A DNA stretch of 64,000 bases from Ideonella benzenivorans (GCF_020387415.1 NZ_JAGWCB010000007.1:310001-374000), one strand, 5' to 3'; shown: positions 36,249 through 46,497, counted from the stretch's first letter. Made by a program: numbers and translations. Notes: generated from the sequence alone by a model not told the origin.

Positions 36249-37559
36249 TCAGCGTGGGGCTTCGTCCGGTTCCGGCAGGTGGATCATGCCGGTGGTGTAG
36301 TTGTACTCGTAGGCTTCGCCGTGACGGCCCCATTCGATGGCCACGCGCAGCACCTGTTCGGCCTCCTCGGCTTCGAGGTTCTCTCGCAGCAGGCGCAGGA
36401 AGGGTTCCTCCGGCAACTCGCCATCGGGCTCCTGCTCCAGGCTGTGGCGGATGTGCGCGGCCAGCGGGACGCGGGCCAGCAACTGGCGGCCGAACATGGC
36501 CTGCCGCTCGGCGTGTTCGGCGGCGACATAGGCCTGCCCCACGGGCGTGAGCAGCAGGTCGCCATGCGCCACGCGGGCCAGATCGAGCAAGGCCAGGGCC
36601 TCGACCAGCGGCAGCAGCTGCTCGTCGGTGAGTTCGGACTCCTCGCCCAGCGCAGGCAGGTCGGCCCGTCCGCCGAAAGGCTCGGCGGACAGCATTTCCA
36701 GCAGGCCTTCCATGCGGCTGAGGTCGGCCTCGGGCAGGCGGGCGTCCAGGGCCAGCGGTGCCGGTTCTTCCTGGGGCCTGCTGGTCGGACGGATGCGGCC
36801 GGCGGTCATCACGGCGTAGATCTCGTCCACCAGGGCGCGCACCTCGGGGCTGTCGGCATCGCGCGGGCGGGGCAGCTGCACGCCCATCTGGAACTTCACG
36901 CGGCCAGGGTCGCTGTCGAAAATCAGCACCCGGTCGGCCATCATCACCGCCTCCTCGATGTTGTGGGAGACGACCAGGATGGCCCGCGTCGGGATGCGGC
37001 GCTCCTCCCACAGTTCCAGGATGTCGTCGCGCAGGCGCTCGCCGGTCAGCACGTCCAGCGCCGAGAAGGCTTCGTCCATCAGCAGCACGTCGGGTTCCAT
37101 CACCAAGGCCCGGGCGATGCCCACCCGCTGGCGCATGCCGCCGGAGAGTTCACGCGGCAGGGCGCCTTCGAAGCCGCTCAGGCCGATCATCTCGATCGCC
37201 TCTTGCGCCCGACGCTCGCGCTCGGCCGTGGGCATGCCACGGGCCTCCAGGCCGAGGGCCACGTTCTGCTGCACGGTCAGCCAGGGGAACAGGGCGAAGG
37301 ACTGGAACACCATGCTGATGCCCCGCGCGGGGCCATACAGCGGCTGGCCGCGGTAGCGCACGTCGCCGCGGTCGGCTTCGATCAGCCCGGCCATGATGCG
37401 CAGCAGGGTGGACTTGCCCGAGCCCGACTGGCCCAGCAGGGCGACGACCTCACGCTCGCGCAGCGTGAAGTCCACCTCGGCCAGCACCTCGCGGGGGGCG
37501 CCGTCCGGCGAGCGGAAGGACTTGCCGACCGACTGGAGTTCAAGAATGACGTTCGACAT
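36249..37559 (-). CDS. ABC transporter ATPase, nitrate/sulfonate/bicarbonate type, with C-terminal AAA-associated domain
   Basis: A 436-residue ATPase. Residues 1-250 are a full ABC ATPase: Walker A LLGQSGSGKST, Q-loop VFQSFALFPWLTV, signature LSGGMRQRVGIARAL, Walker B VLLMDEAFSALD and the H-switch VVSHN. Residues 290-430 form the extra domain found C-terminal in a subgroup of these ATPases (LLEMLSAEPFGGRADL), acidic and rich in Glu. Together with the fused permease it drives import of an unidentified anion or organic substrate. It starts 5 bases after the permease stop. No substrate-binding protein gene is nearby. Confidence 0.93.
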   Translation of the reverse strand: MSNVILELQSVGKSFRSPDGAPREVLAEVDFTLREREVVALLGQSGSGKSTLLRIMAGLIEADRGDVRYRGQPLYGPARGISMVFQSFALFPWLTVQQNVALGLEARGMPTAERERRAQEAIEMIGLSGFEGALPRELSGGMRQRVGIARALVMEPDVLLMDEAFSALDVLTGERLRDDILELWEERRIPTRAILVVSHNIEEAVMMADRVLIFDSDPGRVKFQMGVQLPRPRDADSPEVRALVDEIYAVMTAGRIRPTSRPQEEPAPLALDARLPEADLSRMEGLLEMLSAEPFGGRADLPALGEESELTDEQLLPLVEALALLDLARVAHGDLLLTPVGQAYVAAEHAERQAMFGRQLLARVPLAAHIRHSLEQEPDGELPEEPFLRLLRENLEAEEAEQVLRVAIEWGRHGEAYEYNYTTGMIHLPEPDEAPR

Positions 37560-37564
37560 GGGGC

Positions 37565-39298
37565 TCAGAGGTAGATGCGGTCCTCGGCCAGCCGGTACAG
37601 GCGGCGCCAGACGAAGTGGTTGAGCGTCATCACGTAGACGCACATCACACCGATGCCCAGTGCGATGCGGGGGAAGTCGCCCGTGGCGGTCATCTGGGCG
37701 ATGTAGCTGCCAATGCCGTGCGCCTGCACGGTGGTGTCGCCCCAGGTGACGTATTCCGAGACGATGCTGGCGTTCCAGGAGCCGCCGCTGGCGGTGATGG
37801 CGCCGGTCACCAAGCTGGGGAACACCGCGGGCAGCAGGTAGCGCCGCCACTTCAGCGCGCCCTTGAGCTGCAGGTTGGCCGCGGCCCAGCGCAGCTCGGT
37901 GGGCACGGTGGAGGCGCCGGCGATCACATTGAACAGCAGGTACCACTGGGTGCCGAACACCATCAACACGGACAGCCACAGGTCCGGGTTGAGGTGAAAG
38001 CGCACGATCAGCAGCACGAACACCGGGAACATCAGGTTGGCCGGGAACGCTGCCAGGAACTGCGCCACGGCCTGCATGCGCTGCGACAGACGCGGATGCA
38101 GCCCCAGCCCGATGCCCACCGGCACCCACAGCAGGGCGGCCAGCGTCAGCATGACGAGCACACGCAGCAGGGTGTAGAAGCCCAGCACGAAGACATGCAG
38201 CACTTCGGCCCAGCCCACCTCCTGGTGCACGAAGGTGACCAGACGCCAGAGCGCCAGCATGGCGGCGGCGGCAATCACCGCATCCCAGGCGCGGGTCCAG
38301 TGCGGGGATGTGGCGGCCCGGCGGGCCCGGATCGAGGTGCCGTCGTGCCGCTTGCGCAACAGCACGATGCTGTGGCCCAGCATGTGGCCGATGGCATCGC
38401 CCAGGCGCCGGACCCGGTCGGTGCGACGCACCCAGGTCAGCAGCCAGGAACGCGGGGCGTCGCCGCCGCCGGATTCCTCGAACCGGAAGCGGTCGGCCCA
38501 GGCGAGCAGCGGGCGGAAGAACAGCTGGTCGTACAGCAGGATGCCGATCAGCATGGCCAGGATGGCCCAGCCGATGGCCGGCAGGTCGCGGGCCTCGATG
38601 GCCAGGGCGATGTAGGAGCCAATGCCCGGCAGCTTGATGCTCTGGTGCGATACCGAGATGGCTTCGGAGGCCACGACGAAGAACCAACCGCCGGACATGG
38701 ACATCATCATGTTCCACAGCAGCGCCGGGATGGCATAGGGCAGCTCCAGCCGCAGGAAGCGCTGCCAGCCCGAGAGCTGGAACACCGCGGCGGCTTCGCT
38801 CAGTTCGGCGGGCACGTTCTTCATCGACTGGTAGAGGCTGAACGCCATGTTCCAGGCCTGCGAGGTGAAGATGGCGAAGATCGCCGCGCATTCGACGCCC
38901 AGCAGCGAGCCCGGGAACAAGGCGATGAAGCCGGTGACCGTGATCGACAGGAAGCCGAGGATGGGGATGGACTGGAGGATGTCCAGCAAGGGCACCAGCA
39001 CTTTCTCCGCTGCCGGCGATTTGGCGGCCGTGACGGCGAAGACCATGCTGAACAGCAGCGAGGCGGCCAGTGCGGCAAACATGCGCAAGGTGGTGCGCAG
39101 CAGGTCGTAGGGCAGGCTCCACGGGTCCAGCGACAGCGGCAGCGGGGTGCCCACCTGGTAGGGCGTGGCCATCTGCCGGGCGCCGTAGGCCAGCAGCACC
39201 AGCACCGCCAGCAGGATGGGCAACAGGGCCCAGTCCCAGCGGTTGCCGCCGGCATCCGTCACCACGCGGGGGAAGAAGGTTGGGGCAGTCCACTTCAT
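37565..39298 (-). CDS. ABC transporter permease with two fused inner-membrane domains
   Basis: A 577-residue permease formed of two BPD-type membrane modules in one chain, each with its own coupling loop: LSEAAAVFQLSGWQRFLRLELP in the first half and VPTELRWAAANLQLKGALKW in the second. The first TM lies near residue 25, and many hydrophobic segments follow in two blocks separated by a charged linker near 270-310. Nitrate/taurine-type permeases normally are one module that dimerises, so this fused version makes the pore as a single polypeptide. It is first in the operon with the ATPase. A binding protein must be encoded elsewhere or is not used. Confidence 0.93.
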   Translation of the reverse strand: MKWTAPTFFPRVVTDAGGNRWDWALLPILLAVLVLLAYGARQMATPYQVGTPLPLSLDPWSLPYDLLRTTLRMFAALAASLLFSMVFAVTAAKSPAAEKVLVPLLDILQSIPILGFLSITVTGFIALFPGSLLGVECAAIFAIFTSQAWNMAFSLYQSMKNVPAELSEAAAVFQLSGWQRFLRLELPYAIPALLWNMMMSMSGGWFFVVASEAISVSHQSIKLPGIGSYIALAIEARDLPAIGWAILAMLIGILLYDQLFFRPLLAWADRFRFEESGGGDAPRSWLLTWVRRTDRVRRLGDAIGHMLGHSIVLLRKRHDGTSIRARRAATSPHWTRAWDAVIAAAAMLALWRLVTFVHQEVGWAEVLHVFVLGFYTLLRVLVMLTLAALLWVPVGIGLGLHPRLSQRMQAVAQFLAAFPANLMFPVFVLLIVRFHLNPDLWLSVLMVFGTQWYLLFNVIAGASTVPTELRWAAANLQLKGALKWRRYLLPAVFPSLVTGAITASGGSWNASIVSEYVTWGDTTVQAHGIGSYIAQMTATGDFPRIALGIGVMCVYVMTLNHFVWRRLYRLAEDRIYL

Positions 39299-39423
39299 GG
39301 GGTGGCGAGGCAGGCAAAGTCCTGCAGTATCTGGATTGTGGCTGTCTGACCCATGACACGCGGCTGACCGGGACCTGTCTTCGTCCAGACCCGGCGCGCA
39401 ACAGTGGCAGACTGGCCGTCACG

Positions 39424-39741
39424 ATGAGCGACGATCAACTGACGCCCCTGCCCGAGAGCTTTCTGGCGCTCCAGGCACCCTCCCGCCGGCGCGGCGCGGC
39501 CGAACTGGCGGAATTGCGGGCCCGCTATGAGCTGTGCGAGGACCTGGCCAACCACCTGGTGTCCAGTGCGCAGGCCTTGCTGCACGACGATGGCCTGGCC
39601 GAGGAGGATGTGCTGTGGCGCTGCCACCTGGGTCTGGCCCAGCCCGCCTCGGGCCTGCAGCCGGGGGAGGCTGGCTGGGTGGTGCGGCGGCTGGCCGAGC
39701 TGCTGCACTGGTCCTGCCCTCCGTTGGATGACGCGCCCTAG
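39424..39741 (+). CDS. Small conserved protein, 'ATPase with chaperone activity'-type
   Basis: A 105-residue acidic helical protein. The block ARYELCEDLANHLVSSAQALLHDDGLAEEDVLWRC and then GEAGWVVRRLAELLHW match a small beta-proteobacterial family often labelled as ATPase with chaperone activity. No nucleotide-binding motif is visible, so that label is probably inherited, not evidence-based. It is monocistronic, divergent from the ABC permease and overlapping the c-di-GMP gene by 4 bases at the 3' ends. Function unknown. Confidence 0.75.
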   Translation: MSDDQLTPLPESFLALQAPSRRRGAAELAELRARYELCEDLANHLVSSAQALLHDDGLAEEDVLWRCHLGLAQPASGLQPGEAGWVVRRLAELLHWSCPPLDDAP

Positions 39742-42041
39742 GTGTTGTTGAGCGGGATCGCCCGGCGCTCGGCCAGCCAGGCATCCATGGCTTCGGCCGG
39801 CATGGGGCGGGCGAACAGGTAGCCCTGGCCGAAGTCGCAGCCGGCCTGCAGCAGCAGGTCACGCTGGGTGAGGGTCTCCACGCCTTCGGCCACCACCTGC
39901 ATGCCCAGCTCGTGGGCCATGCGGATGATGGCCTTGCACAGCGCCAAGGTGGGGCTGCCCGGCCCCAGGTCGCGCACGAAGGCCTGGTCGATCTTCAGCT
40001 GGTCGATGGGGTAGCGGTGCAGATAGGACAGGGATGAGTAGCCGGTGCCGAAGTCATCCATCGCCAGTCCCATGCCGGCGGCCTTCATCTGGGTCAGCTG
40101 GGTGCTGACCTGCGGCGTGGCCTCCAGCAGCAGGCCTTCGGTGATCTCCACCGTCACGCAGTTGCCCGGCAGGTGCTGGGACTGCAGGGCCTCGGCCCAG
40201 GTGGGGATGCCATGCCCGTGCGAGCGGAACTGCACTGGCGATTTGTTGACGCTCACGTTGAAGCGGGGGTCGTGCTCGGCACGCCATCGCACCACCTGGT
40301 GGAGGGCTTGCTGGAAGACCCATTCGCCGATCTCGCGGATCAGGCCCGTGGATTCGGCGATCGGCACGAACAGGGCCGGACTGACCGGCCCACGCACGGG
40401 GTGGTGCCAGCGCAGCAGCGCCTCGGCCTTGCGCACGGCGCCGGTGGCCAGGTGCACGATGGGTTGGTAGTGCACCTCGAATTCGTGCCGGGTCAGGGCG
40501 TCGTGCAGGTCGTTGGCCAGGCGCATCCGGGTCTGGGCCGCCTCCTGCAGCGCCGGCGTGAAGTAGCGGTAGGCATTGCGGCCACCATCCTTGGCCAGGT
40601 AGAGCGCCTGGTCGGCATGCTTGAGCAAGTCCTCGACGGTCTGGGCATGCGCGGGGGCGAGGGCGATGCCGATGCTGGCGGTGACGTGCACCCGTTCGTT
40701 GCCCAGGGAGAAGGGCTCGCTCAGCCGGGCCAGGATGCGGCGCGCCAGCTCGTCGGCCCGGGGGCTGCTGCCCTGCGGGCGCAGCAGCACGGTGAACTCG
40801 TCGCCGCCCATGCGGGCCACGGTGTCGGTCTGGCGCACGCATTGACGCAGGCGGCGCGCTGTCTCCACCAGCAGCAGGTCGCCGTGCGCATGGCCCAGGG
40901 TGTCGTTGACTTCCTTGAACCGGTCCAGATCCAGCAGCATCAAGGCCAGCGGGGCCTCCTCGTGCAGGGGCTGGTCGAGGTCCTGCTGCAACTGCTGCAG
41001 CAGCATGTTCCGGTTGGGCAGCCCGGTCAGCGCGTCGAAATGGGCCTGCTGCCAGATCACCGTCTCCGCCTCCTTGCGCAGGGTGATGTCGGTGATCAGC
41101 CCGGTGCGCACCCAGCCTTGTTCCGCGGGTTCGGGCGCCGAGGCGGTCAGCTCCACCCACTTGACCTGGCCATCGCGGGCCACGATGCGGAACGCCGTGG
41201 CGATGGGCCGCCCCTGCGCACGGGACGCCAGGATCAGGGCCTCAAGATTGGCCCGGTCGTCCGGGTGGCGATGTTGCTCCAGGGCCTGAGGGTCGGCGAT
41301 CACCTCTTCGGGGCTCAGGCCGTAGAGTGTCTGCACGCCCGGGCTGACATAGGTGAACTGGCGCTGCCCCTCGCGCTGGGTCAGCCGAAAGATGACGCCG
41401 GGGACCTGGGCGGTCAGTTGCCGGAGGTTGGCCTCGCTGGCCCGCAGGGTGGACTCGCTCCGGCGATGGGCATCCAGGACATTGTGCAGGCCGTACAGCA
41501 GGGCTCCGGCGGCGAACACCATCAGCCCGTCGGCGACCAGGGCGTTGACCGCCATCACCCCGAACACGCCGTCGCCAGCCAGGCTGCGGTCCAGGGCCCC
41601 CAGCCCGGCATGGGCCGCCAGCCCCAGGAGCAGCCAGGTGAACACATTGGCGGCCAGGGCCAACCAGGCGGCCCGCATGCCCAGCAGCAGCACGGCCAGC
41701 ACGGGCACCGCCATCAGATAGGCCTGCCCGACCAATCCCACCCACCAGAGCAGGGCGGTTCCCACCCCTTGCAGCACGACCAGCAGGCTGGTGGCCCGCA
41801 GGTCGTGGCGCAGGCTGGGGGCGTGGCCGAGACCGGTGATGAAGGCTGGGGCCAGCACATTCAGCACCACGATCGGCCAGAGGCCCCGGTTCCAGGCCAG
41901 GGCGCCGCTGGGCAGGGCCACCAGCCAGGCCACCCACTGCAGCGGCGACAGCAGGTCGCGCAGCACCTGGGCCCGCCAGGACTTCAGGTCCTGGGGCGGG
42001 CGCGCGTCGTTCGGCGGTGACGGATGCGGATGATCGGGCAC
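39738..42041 (-). CDS. Membrane PAS-GGDEF-EAL c-di-GMP enzyme
   Basis: A 767-residue protein starting at GTG. An N-terminal membrane sensor with about six TMs (residues 33-190, MASE-like) is followed by a PAS/PAC domain (about 200-325), a GGDEF domain (about 335-495) with intact MGGDEF near residue 410, and an EAL domain (about 510-760) with intact EAL (KAEALLRWHH near 540), MDDFGTGYSSLSYL and the QGYLFARPM end. Both catalytic motifs look functional, so it could make or degrade c-di-GMP according to its signal. Its stop overlaps that of the convergent small gene. It lies downstream of, and is transcribed away from, the tRNA-Leu promoter region. Confidence 0.95.
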   Translation of the reverse strand: MPDHPHPSPPNDARPPQDLKSWRAQVLRDLLSPLQWVAWLVALPSGALAWNRGLWPIVVLNVLAPAFITGLGHAPSLRHDLRATSLLVVLQGVGTALLWWVGLVGQAYLMAVPVLAVLLLGMRAAWLALAANVFTWLLLGLAAHAGLGALDRSLAGDGVFGVMAVNALVADGLMVFAAGALLYGLHNVLDAHRRSESTLRASEANLRQLTAQVPGVIFRLTQREGQRQFTYVSPGVQTLYGLSPEEVIADPQALEQHRHPDDRANLEALILASRAQGRPIATAFRIVARDGQVKWVELTASAPEPAEQGWVRTGLITDITLRKEAETVIWQQAHFDALTGLPNRNMLLQQLQQDLDQPLHEEAPLALMLLDLDRFKEVNDTLGHAHGDLLLVETARRLRQCVRQTDTVARMGGDEFTVLLRPQGSSPRADELARRILARLSEPFSLGNERVHVTASIGIALAPAHAQTVEDLLKHADQALYLAKDGGRNAYRYFTPALQEAAQTRMRLANDLHDALTRHEFEVHYQPIVHLATGAVRKAEALLRWHHPVRGPVSPALFVPIAESTGLIREIGEWVFQQALHQVVRWRAEHDPRFNVSVNKSPVQFRSHGHGIPTWAEALQSQHLPGNCVTVEITEGLLLEATPQVSTQLTQMKAAGMGLAMDDFGTGYSSLSYLHRYPIDQLKIDQAFVRDLGPGSPTLALCKAIIRMAHELGMQVVAEGVETLTQRDLLLQAGCDFGQGYLFARPMPAEAMDAWLAERRAIPLNNT

Positions 42042-42144
42042 GGACGGGCGCCCTCCTGGGTGAGTCGCATGGGGGTTATCGACGGGGCGGGCCGTGGCTT
42101 GAGGTGGGTAGGGCTCGGCGGCCCCGCCCTCATCGCCGAATGTC

Positions 42145-42174
42145 TTGCGTTCCTTTCAAAACCTGTGCTATAGT
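42145..42174 (+). promoter_or_regulatory. Sigma-70 promoter for tRNA-Leu
   Basis: TTGCGT at 42145-42150 and TATAGT at 42169-42174 are separated by 18 bases. The -10 lies about 50 bases before the mature tRNA, in a locally AT-richer stretch. Confidence 0.6.
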
Positions 42175-42223
42175 TCAAGGCTTACCGGGGCAACACGCCA
42201 AACACGTGAAGCTTCAGTCACCT

Positions 42224-42308
<85 letters not shown>

Positions 42309-42317
42309 AACAAGCCG

Positions 42318-42350
42318 ACGGCCTGCACAGCAATGTGCAGGCCGTTTTGC
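42318..42350 (+). terminator. Rho-independent terminator after tRNA-Leu
   Basis: ACGGCCTGCACA (42318-42329) pairs perfectly with TGTGCAGGCCGT (42334-42345) around GCAA, followed by TTTGCTTT. Being nearly symmetrical, it could also serve in the other direction, but the convergent gene on the plus side is only this tRNA. Confidence 0.92.
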
Positions 42351-42390
42351 TTTGTGGCCCGCCCTGGGGGCGGGGCCAAGGGGGTGGGGG

Positions 42391-43557
42391 TCAATCCTGG
42401 CCGAACAGGTCGCGCGTGTAGACCCGGTCCTGCACCCCCTGCAGTTCGGGCACCAGCCGGTTGGCCACGATCACATCGGCCTGCGCCAAAAAGGCAGGGA
42501 GGTCGTGGAAGACCTTCGAGCCGAAGAAGCTCTCATCCTTCAGGGCCGGTTCGTAGACGATCACCTCCACGCCCTTGGCCTTGATGCGCTTCATGATGCC
42601 CTGCACGCTGCTGGCGCGGAAGTTGTCGGAACCCGCCTTCATGATCAGCCGGTGGATGCCCACCACCTTGGGGTGGCGGCGCAGGATGTCGTCGGCCACG
42701 AAGTCCTTGCGGGTGGTGTTGGAGTCGACGATGGCGCGGATCAGCGTCTGCGGCACCTGGCTGTAGTTGGCCAGCAGCTGCTTGGTGTCCTTGGGCAGGC
42801 AGTAGCCGCCGTAGCCAAAGCTCGGGTTGTTGTAGTGGTCGCCGATGCGCGGGTCCAGGCACACGCCGTCGATGATCTGGCGCGTGTCCAGACCGTGGGT
42901 GGCGGCGTAGGTGTCGAGCTCGTTGAAGTAGGCCACCCGCATCGCCAGATAGGTGTTGGCGAACAGCTTGATGGCCTCGGCCTCGGTGCTGTCGGTCAGC
43001 AGCACCGGCACCTCGGGCTTCTGGGAGCCTCCGCGCAGCAGGTCGGCAAAGCGGCGGGCCCGCTCGCTGCGCTCGCCCACGACGATGCGCGAGGGGTGCA
43101 GGTTGTCGTAGAGCGCCTTGCCTTCGCGCAGGAATTCCGGCGAGAAGATCAGCTGGGTGCAGCCCAGCTCGGCGCTGAGCGTCTTCGTGTAGCCCACCGG
43201 CACGGTGGACTTGATGACCATCACCGCCTCGGGGGCCAGGGCCATCACGTCGCGCACCACGGCTTCCACCGAGCGGGTGTTGAAGTAGTTGGTGACGGGG
43301 TCGTAGTCGGTGGGGGTGGCGATCACCACGTAGTCGGCGCCGGCATAGGCCTGGGCCTTGTCCAGCGTGAACGTCAGGTTCAGTTCGCGGTGGGCCAGGT
43401 AGTCCTCAATCTCGCGGTCGGCGATCGGGCTTTGGCGGGCGTTGAGCATCGCCACCTTCTCGGCGTCGATGTCCAGGCCCACCACCTCGTGATGCTGGGC
43501 CAGCAGCACGGCATTGGACAGGCCGACATAGCCTGTGCCGGCAACGGCAATTTTCAT
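42391..43557 (-). CDS. ugd: UDP-glucose 6-dehydrogenase
   Basis: A 388-residue cytosolic enzyme oxidising UDP-glucose twice with NAD to UDP-glucuronate, a precursor of exopolysaccharide and lipid A modification. The N-terminal Rossmann motif is AVAGTGYVG, ending VGLDID (NAD-binding Asp). KSTVPVGYT and [16 protein letters not shown] belong to the central region, and the active-site motif [14 protein letters not shown] contains Cys253. The length matches the short E. coli-type Ugd (388 residues). The inner ATG at 43557 is chosen because the N-terminus then starts at the Rossmann strand; the frame extends upstream to 43713. It stands alone, with no polysaccharide cluster nearby. Confidence 0.96.
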   Translation of the reverse strand: MKIAVAGTGYVGLSNAVLLAQHHEVVGLDIDAEKVAMLNARQSPIADREIEDYLAHRELNLTFTLDKAQAYAGADYVVIATPTDYDPVTNYFNTRSVEAVVRDVMALAPEAVMVIKSTVPVGYTKTLSAELGCTQLIFSPEFLREGKALYDNLHPSRIVVGERSERARRFADLLRGGSQKPEVPVLLTDSTEAEAIKLFANTYLAMRVAYFNELDTYAATHGLDTRQIIDGVCLDPRIGDHYNNPSFGYGGYCLPKDTKQLLANYSQVPQTLIRAIVDSNTTRKDFVADDILRRHPKVVGIHRLIMKAGSDNFRASSVQGIMKRIKAKGVEVIVYEPALKDESFFGSKVFHDLPAFLAQADVIVANRLVPELQGVQDRVYTRDLFGQD

Positions 43558-43636
43558 GGCGCTCCCTTCACCGGTTGGAATGTCCGGCGTCGCGTTATTG
43601 TGACCTTTGTGCCGCAGGGGTTGGGGCTGCCCCCCC

Positions 43637-45394
43637 TCATGTGGCATCGGTGTGCAGGCCCAGGCCCTGCATCTTGGCCCGCCGCTTGGCGCGTGCCGCG
43701 GCATTCGCCACATCCTCGGGGCGCAGCGAGGGGTTGGCCGACACCCGCACGGCCCCCACGCTCAGGGTGGTCAGCGGATGAAAGCGCAGGTTGCCATGGC
43801 GGTCCTCGGCCATCACACCGCCGGCCTGCCGCTCGGGTTCGTCATAGAGCTGCGCCGCTGCGGCGTTGAAGCTGGCCAGGATCGCCCGACAGCGGGGCTC
43901 CCAGTCGTCGCTCTGGAACAGCACGACGAAGTCGTCGCCGCCGACATGGCCGACGAAGTCGCGCCGAGGGTCGGTCTGACCGGTGAGGGTGCGGGCGGTC
44001 AGCAGGATCATCTCGTCGCCGCGCCAGTAGCCATAGAGGTCGTTGAAGGGCTTGAACTGGTTGAGGTCGAAGTAGCAGGCGACGAAGTCGCGGCCCGCGT
44101 CCAGCAGCCGCTCGATGTGCTGGGTGATGGGGATGTTGCCGGGCAGCAGCGTGAGGGGGTTGGCATGCCGCGCGGCCTCGATGCGCGCCTCGGTCACGGC
44201 CCGCACCAGATCCTCCCCCGCCCCCAGTCCGCGGTAGCGGCCGTGCTCGACGATGATCACGCCCTCGGACAGATAGCGCTGGTCCTCCGAGGTCAGCACG
44301 CCGGTGAGGGTGTCGATGTCGGCGGCAATGTCCAGCAGGCGCGGGGTGAGGTTGGCCGACACCGTGCAGGACTGGCGGCCGTAGAGCTCCCGGAAGTAGG
44401 GCTTGGCGTACTGGGTGATGAAGCGGGTGCGGCTGACCAGGCCCAGCGGGCGGCCCTGGTCGTCGATGATGGCGATGGCGTGGCTGGCGTCGTCGACCGA
44501 GAAGCGCTGGAACAGCTCGTCGTTGGACACCGCGGGCGTCACCGGGGCGACCTCGCGCAGCACCTGGGGCACGGCGGCGCGCCGCTGCAGGGTGCGGCGG
44601 CGTTCCGGGAACACCGCCAGGTCCTTGCGCTCAATCACCGCCAGCGCGGCCGGCAGCGCACGTGGCACGGGGACTGGCGCCGGCCGTCCCAGCAGCCAGC
44701 CCTGGCCCAGACGGATGCCCAGGTCGCGCACCAGGTGCAGCTCGTCCTCGGTCTCGATGCCCTCGGCGATCAGGGTCGAGCCGAACACCTGGGCAATCTG
44801 GATCAGCGCGCGCAGCGTCTGCAGCTTTTCCGGGTGCTGCGGCAGCTGGTGCACGAAGTAGCGGTCGATCTTGACGAACTCGGGCTTGAGCTCGGACCAC
44901 AGGCGCAGGCTGGAGCGGCCATCGCCGAAATCGTCCAGCGCGATGGCCACCTGGTGGCGGCGCAGCCGCTGCACGGCGGCCTCCAGGGCGGCGATGTCGC
45001 GCACGCGCTCATGTTCGGTCAGCTCGATCACCACCCCGCTGGCGCCCAGCGCCTCGTCTTCGGTTCGGGTCAGCAGCAGGTCCAGATCGGCCTGGCCCAG
45101 CGCGGTCACCAGCGCCTGGGCGCTGAGGTTGACGAAGAGGCGTCCCGGCGGACGGTGCCGCAGCCAGGCCTGCAACGCCAGGCGCACGCATTCGATCTCC
45201 AGCGCGACCAGACAACCCTCGTCCCGCGCCGCGGCGAACAAGGCATCCGGATGGGGCCAGGGGCAGCCGGCGGGCGTGCGGATCAGGGCCTCGTGCGCGG
45301 CACTGCGGCCCTCCGCCAGATCGGCAATGGGCTGGAAATGCGGTTGCAGACCACCCTGGGCCAGAAGGGCCTCGACCGTTTCCAACTGCACCAC
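43637..45394 (-). CDS. EAL-CBS-GGDEF c-di-GMP protein
   Basis: A 585-residue cytoplasmic protein with the order EAL (about 1-245), a CBS-domain pair (about 265-400), GGDEF (about 410-580). The EAL motif is intact ([10 protein letters not shown]), with [28 protein letters not shown] and QGWLLGRPA, so hydrolysis is likely. The GGDEF signature is GGDDF ([13 protein letters not shown]), a conservative change that often keeps cyclase or GTP-binding activity. CBS pairs usually bind adenine nucleotides, suggesting energy-state control. It is 79 bases upstream of ugd in the same direction and divergent from the CaCA exchanger. Confidence 0.93.
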   Translation of the reverse strand: MVQLETVEALLAQGGLQPHFQPIADLAEGRSAAHEALIRTPAGCPWPHPDALFAAARDEGCLVALEIECVRLALQAWLRHRPPGRLFVNLSAQALVTALGQADLDLLLTRTEDEALGASGVVIELTEHERVRDIAALEAAVQRLRRHQVAIALDDFGDGRSSLRLWSELKPEFVKIDRYFVHQLPQHPEKLQTLRALIQIAQVFGSTLIAEGIETEDELHLVRDLGIRLGQGWLLGRPAPVPVPRALPAALAVIERKDLAVFPERRRTLQRRAAVPQVLREVAPVTPAVSNDELFQRFSVDDASHAIAIIDDQGRPLGLVSRTRFITQYAKPYFRELYGRQSCTVSANLTPRLLDIAADIDTLTGVLTSEDQRYLSEGVIIVEHGRYRGLGAGEDLVRAVTEARIEAARHANPLTLLPGNIPITQHIERLLDAGRDFVACYFDLNQFKPFNDLYGYWRGDEMILLTARTLTGQTDPRRDFVGHVGGDDFVVLFQSDDWEPRCRAILASFNAAAAQLYDEPERQAGGVMAEDRHGNLRFHPLTTLSVGAVRVSANPSLRPEDVANAAARAKRRAKMQGLGLHTDAT

Positions 45395-45468
45395 TCAAGT
45401 TTGGGGAAATGACCCCTACCATAGCCCGCCAAGATGTCGCCCCGATGAACGGTGGCGGGGAGGTCTCG

Positions 45469-46476
45469 ATGGCGGTGTGGGGTGTGTGGCTGCAGTTTCT
45501 GGGATGCATGGCGCTCATCGGCGTGGCCGGTGTGCAGCTGAGCCGTCAGGGGGAGGCCATCGCCAGCCTGACGGGCCTGTCCCGCGGCTGGATCGGCCTG
45601 GTGCTGGTGGCCACCGTGACCTCGCTGCCCGAGCTGGTCACGGGGCTGGGCGCGGTGCGGGTGGCACAGGCGCCCGATCTGGCGGCCGGGGACGCCCTGG
45701 GCAGCTGCGTCTTCAACCTGTTGATCGTCGGGCTGGTGGATGGCCTGTACCGGCGCGGCCGCCTGTTCGTGCTGGCCTCGGCGGACCACGTGCTGTCGGC
45801 CGCCTTCGGGGTGGGGGCGCTTGCGCTGGTGATGCTGGCCCTGTGGCTGGAGCCCCAGGGGCGGCTGCCCGCGCTGGGGTCGGTCAGCCCGGTCAGCGTG
45901 GTGCTGGTGTTGCTCTATTTCGTGGCGGTGCGCACGCTGTTCCGTGCTCAGGCGCGCAGCGACCGTCCCCCGGAGCCCGGTCTGCGGGCCGACCGCCAGG
46001 GCCTGCGGCGGGCGCTGCTGGCCTATGGCCTGGCGGCGCTCATCATCGTGGCCGCAGGTCTCTGGCTGCCGATGGTGGGGGCCGAACTGGCCCGCCAGAT
46101 GGGCTGGACGGACTCCTTGGTGGGCACCTTGCTGATGGCCATGGCCACCTCGGTGCCCGAGCTGGCGGCCACGCTGGGGGCGCTGCGGGTGGGGGCCGTG
46201 GACCTGGCGCTGGGCAACCTGCTGGGCAGCAACCTGTTCGATCTGCTGATCCTGGCCATCGACGACTTCGCCTATGCGCCCGGTAGCCTGTTCGCCCACC
46301 TGTCACCGGTGCATGGCGCCAGTGTCCTGGTCGCCATCCTGATGAATGCGGTGGTGGTGGGGGCGCTGACCTTCCGGCCGGACCGGCGGGTCTGGGGCAC
46401 CGCCAGCACGGCCGGGGTGGTGCTGGTGCTGCTGTACGGGCTCAACGGACTGCTGCAGGCCCAGGCCCTGCCCTGA
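45469..46476 (+). CDS. CaCA-family sodium/calcium exchanger-like membrane protein
   Basis: A 335-residue integral membrane antiporter. The two inverted alpha-repeats are visible: LVATVTSLPELVTGLGAVRV near residues 44-63 and MAMATSVPELAATLGALRV near 223-241, each with the cation-binding Glu and followed by GSCVFNLLIVG or GSNLFDLLILA. About ten TMs can be counted. The ATG at 45469 lies after GGGGAGG at ideal spacing; in-frame ATGs further upstream (45409, 45445) are less well placed. It exchanges Ca2+ or another cation for Na+/H+. Divergent from the EAL-CBS-GGDEF gene; no partner gene. Confidence 0.92.
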   Translation: MAVWGVWLQFLGCMALIGVAGVQLSRQGEAIASLTGLSRGWIGLVLVATVTSLPELVTGLGAVRVAQAPDLAAGDALGSCVFNLLIVGLVDGLYRRGRLFVLASADHVLSAAFGVGALALVMLALWLEPQGRLPALGSVSPVSVVLVLLYFVAVRTLFRAQARSDRPPEPGLRADRQGLRRALLAYGLAALIIVAAGLWLPMVGAELARQMGWTDSLVGTLLMAMATSVPELAATLGALRVGAVDLALGNLLGSNLFDLLILAIDDFAYAPGSLFAHLSPVHGASVLVAILMNAVVVGALTFRPDRRVWGTASTAGVVLVLLYGLNGLLQAQALP

Positions 46477-46497
46477 GGGGCGGGCCGGGCGGGCGCT

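Noticed and set aside
36249-39422. A single 1057-codon frame spanning both ABC transporter genes
   Set aside because: Only the part below 37559 is coding in that frame. The upstream part is the wrong frame of the permease, which reads correctly in its own frame from 39298.
39424-39741. An ATPase, as the family label suggests
   Set aside because: No Walker A or B motif exists in the 105 residues.
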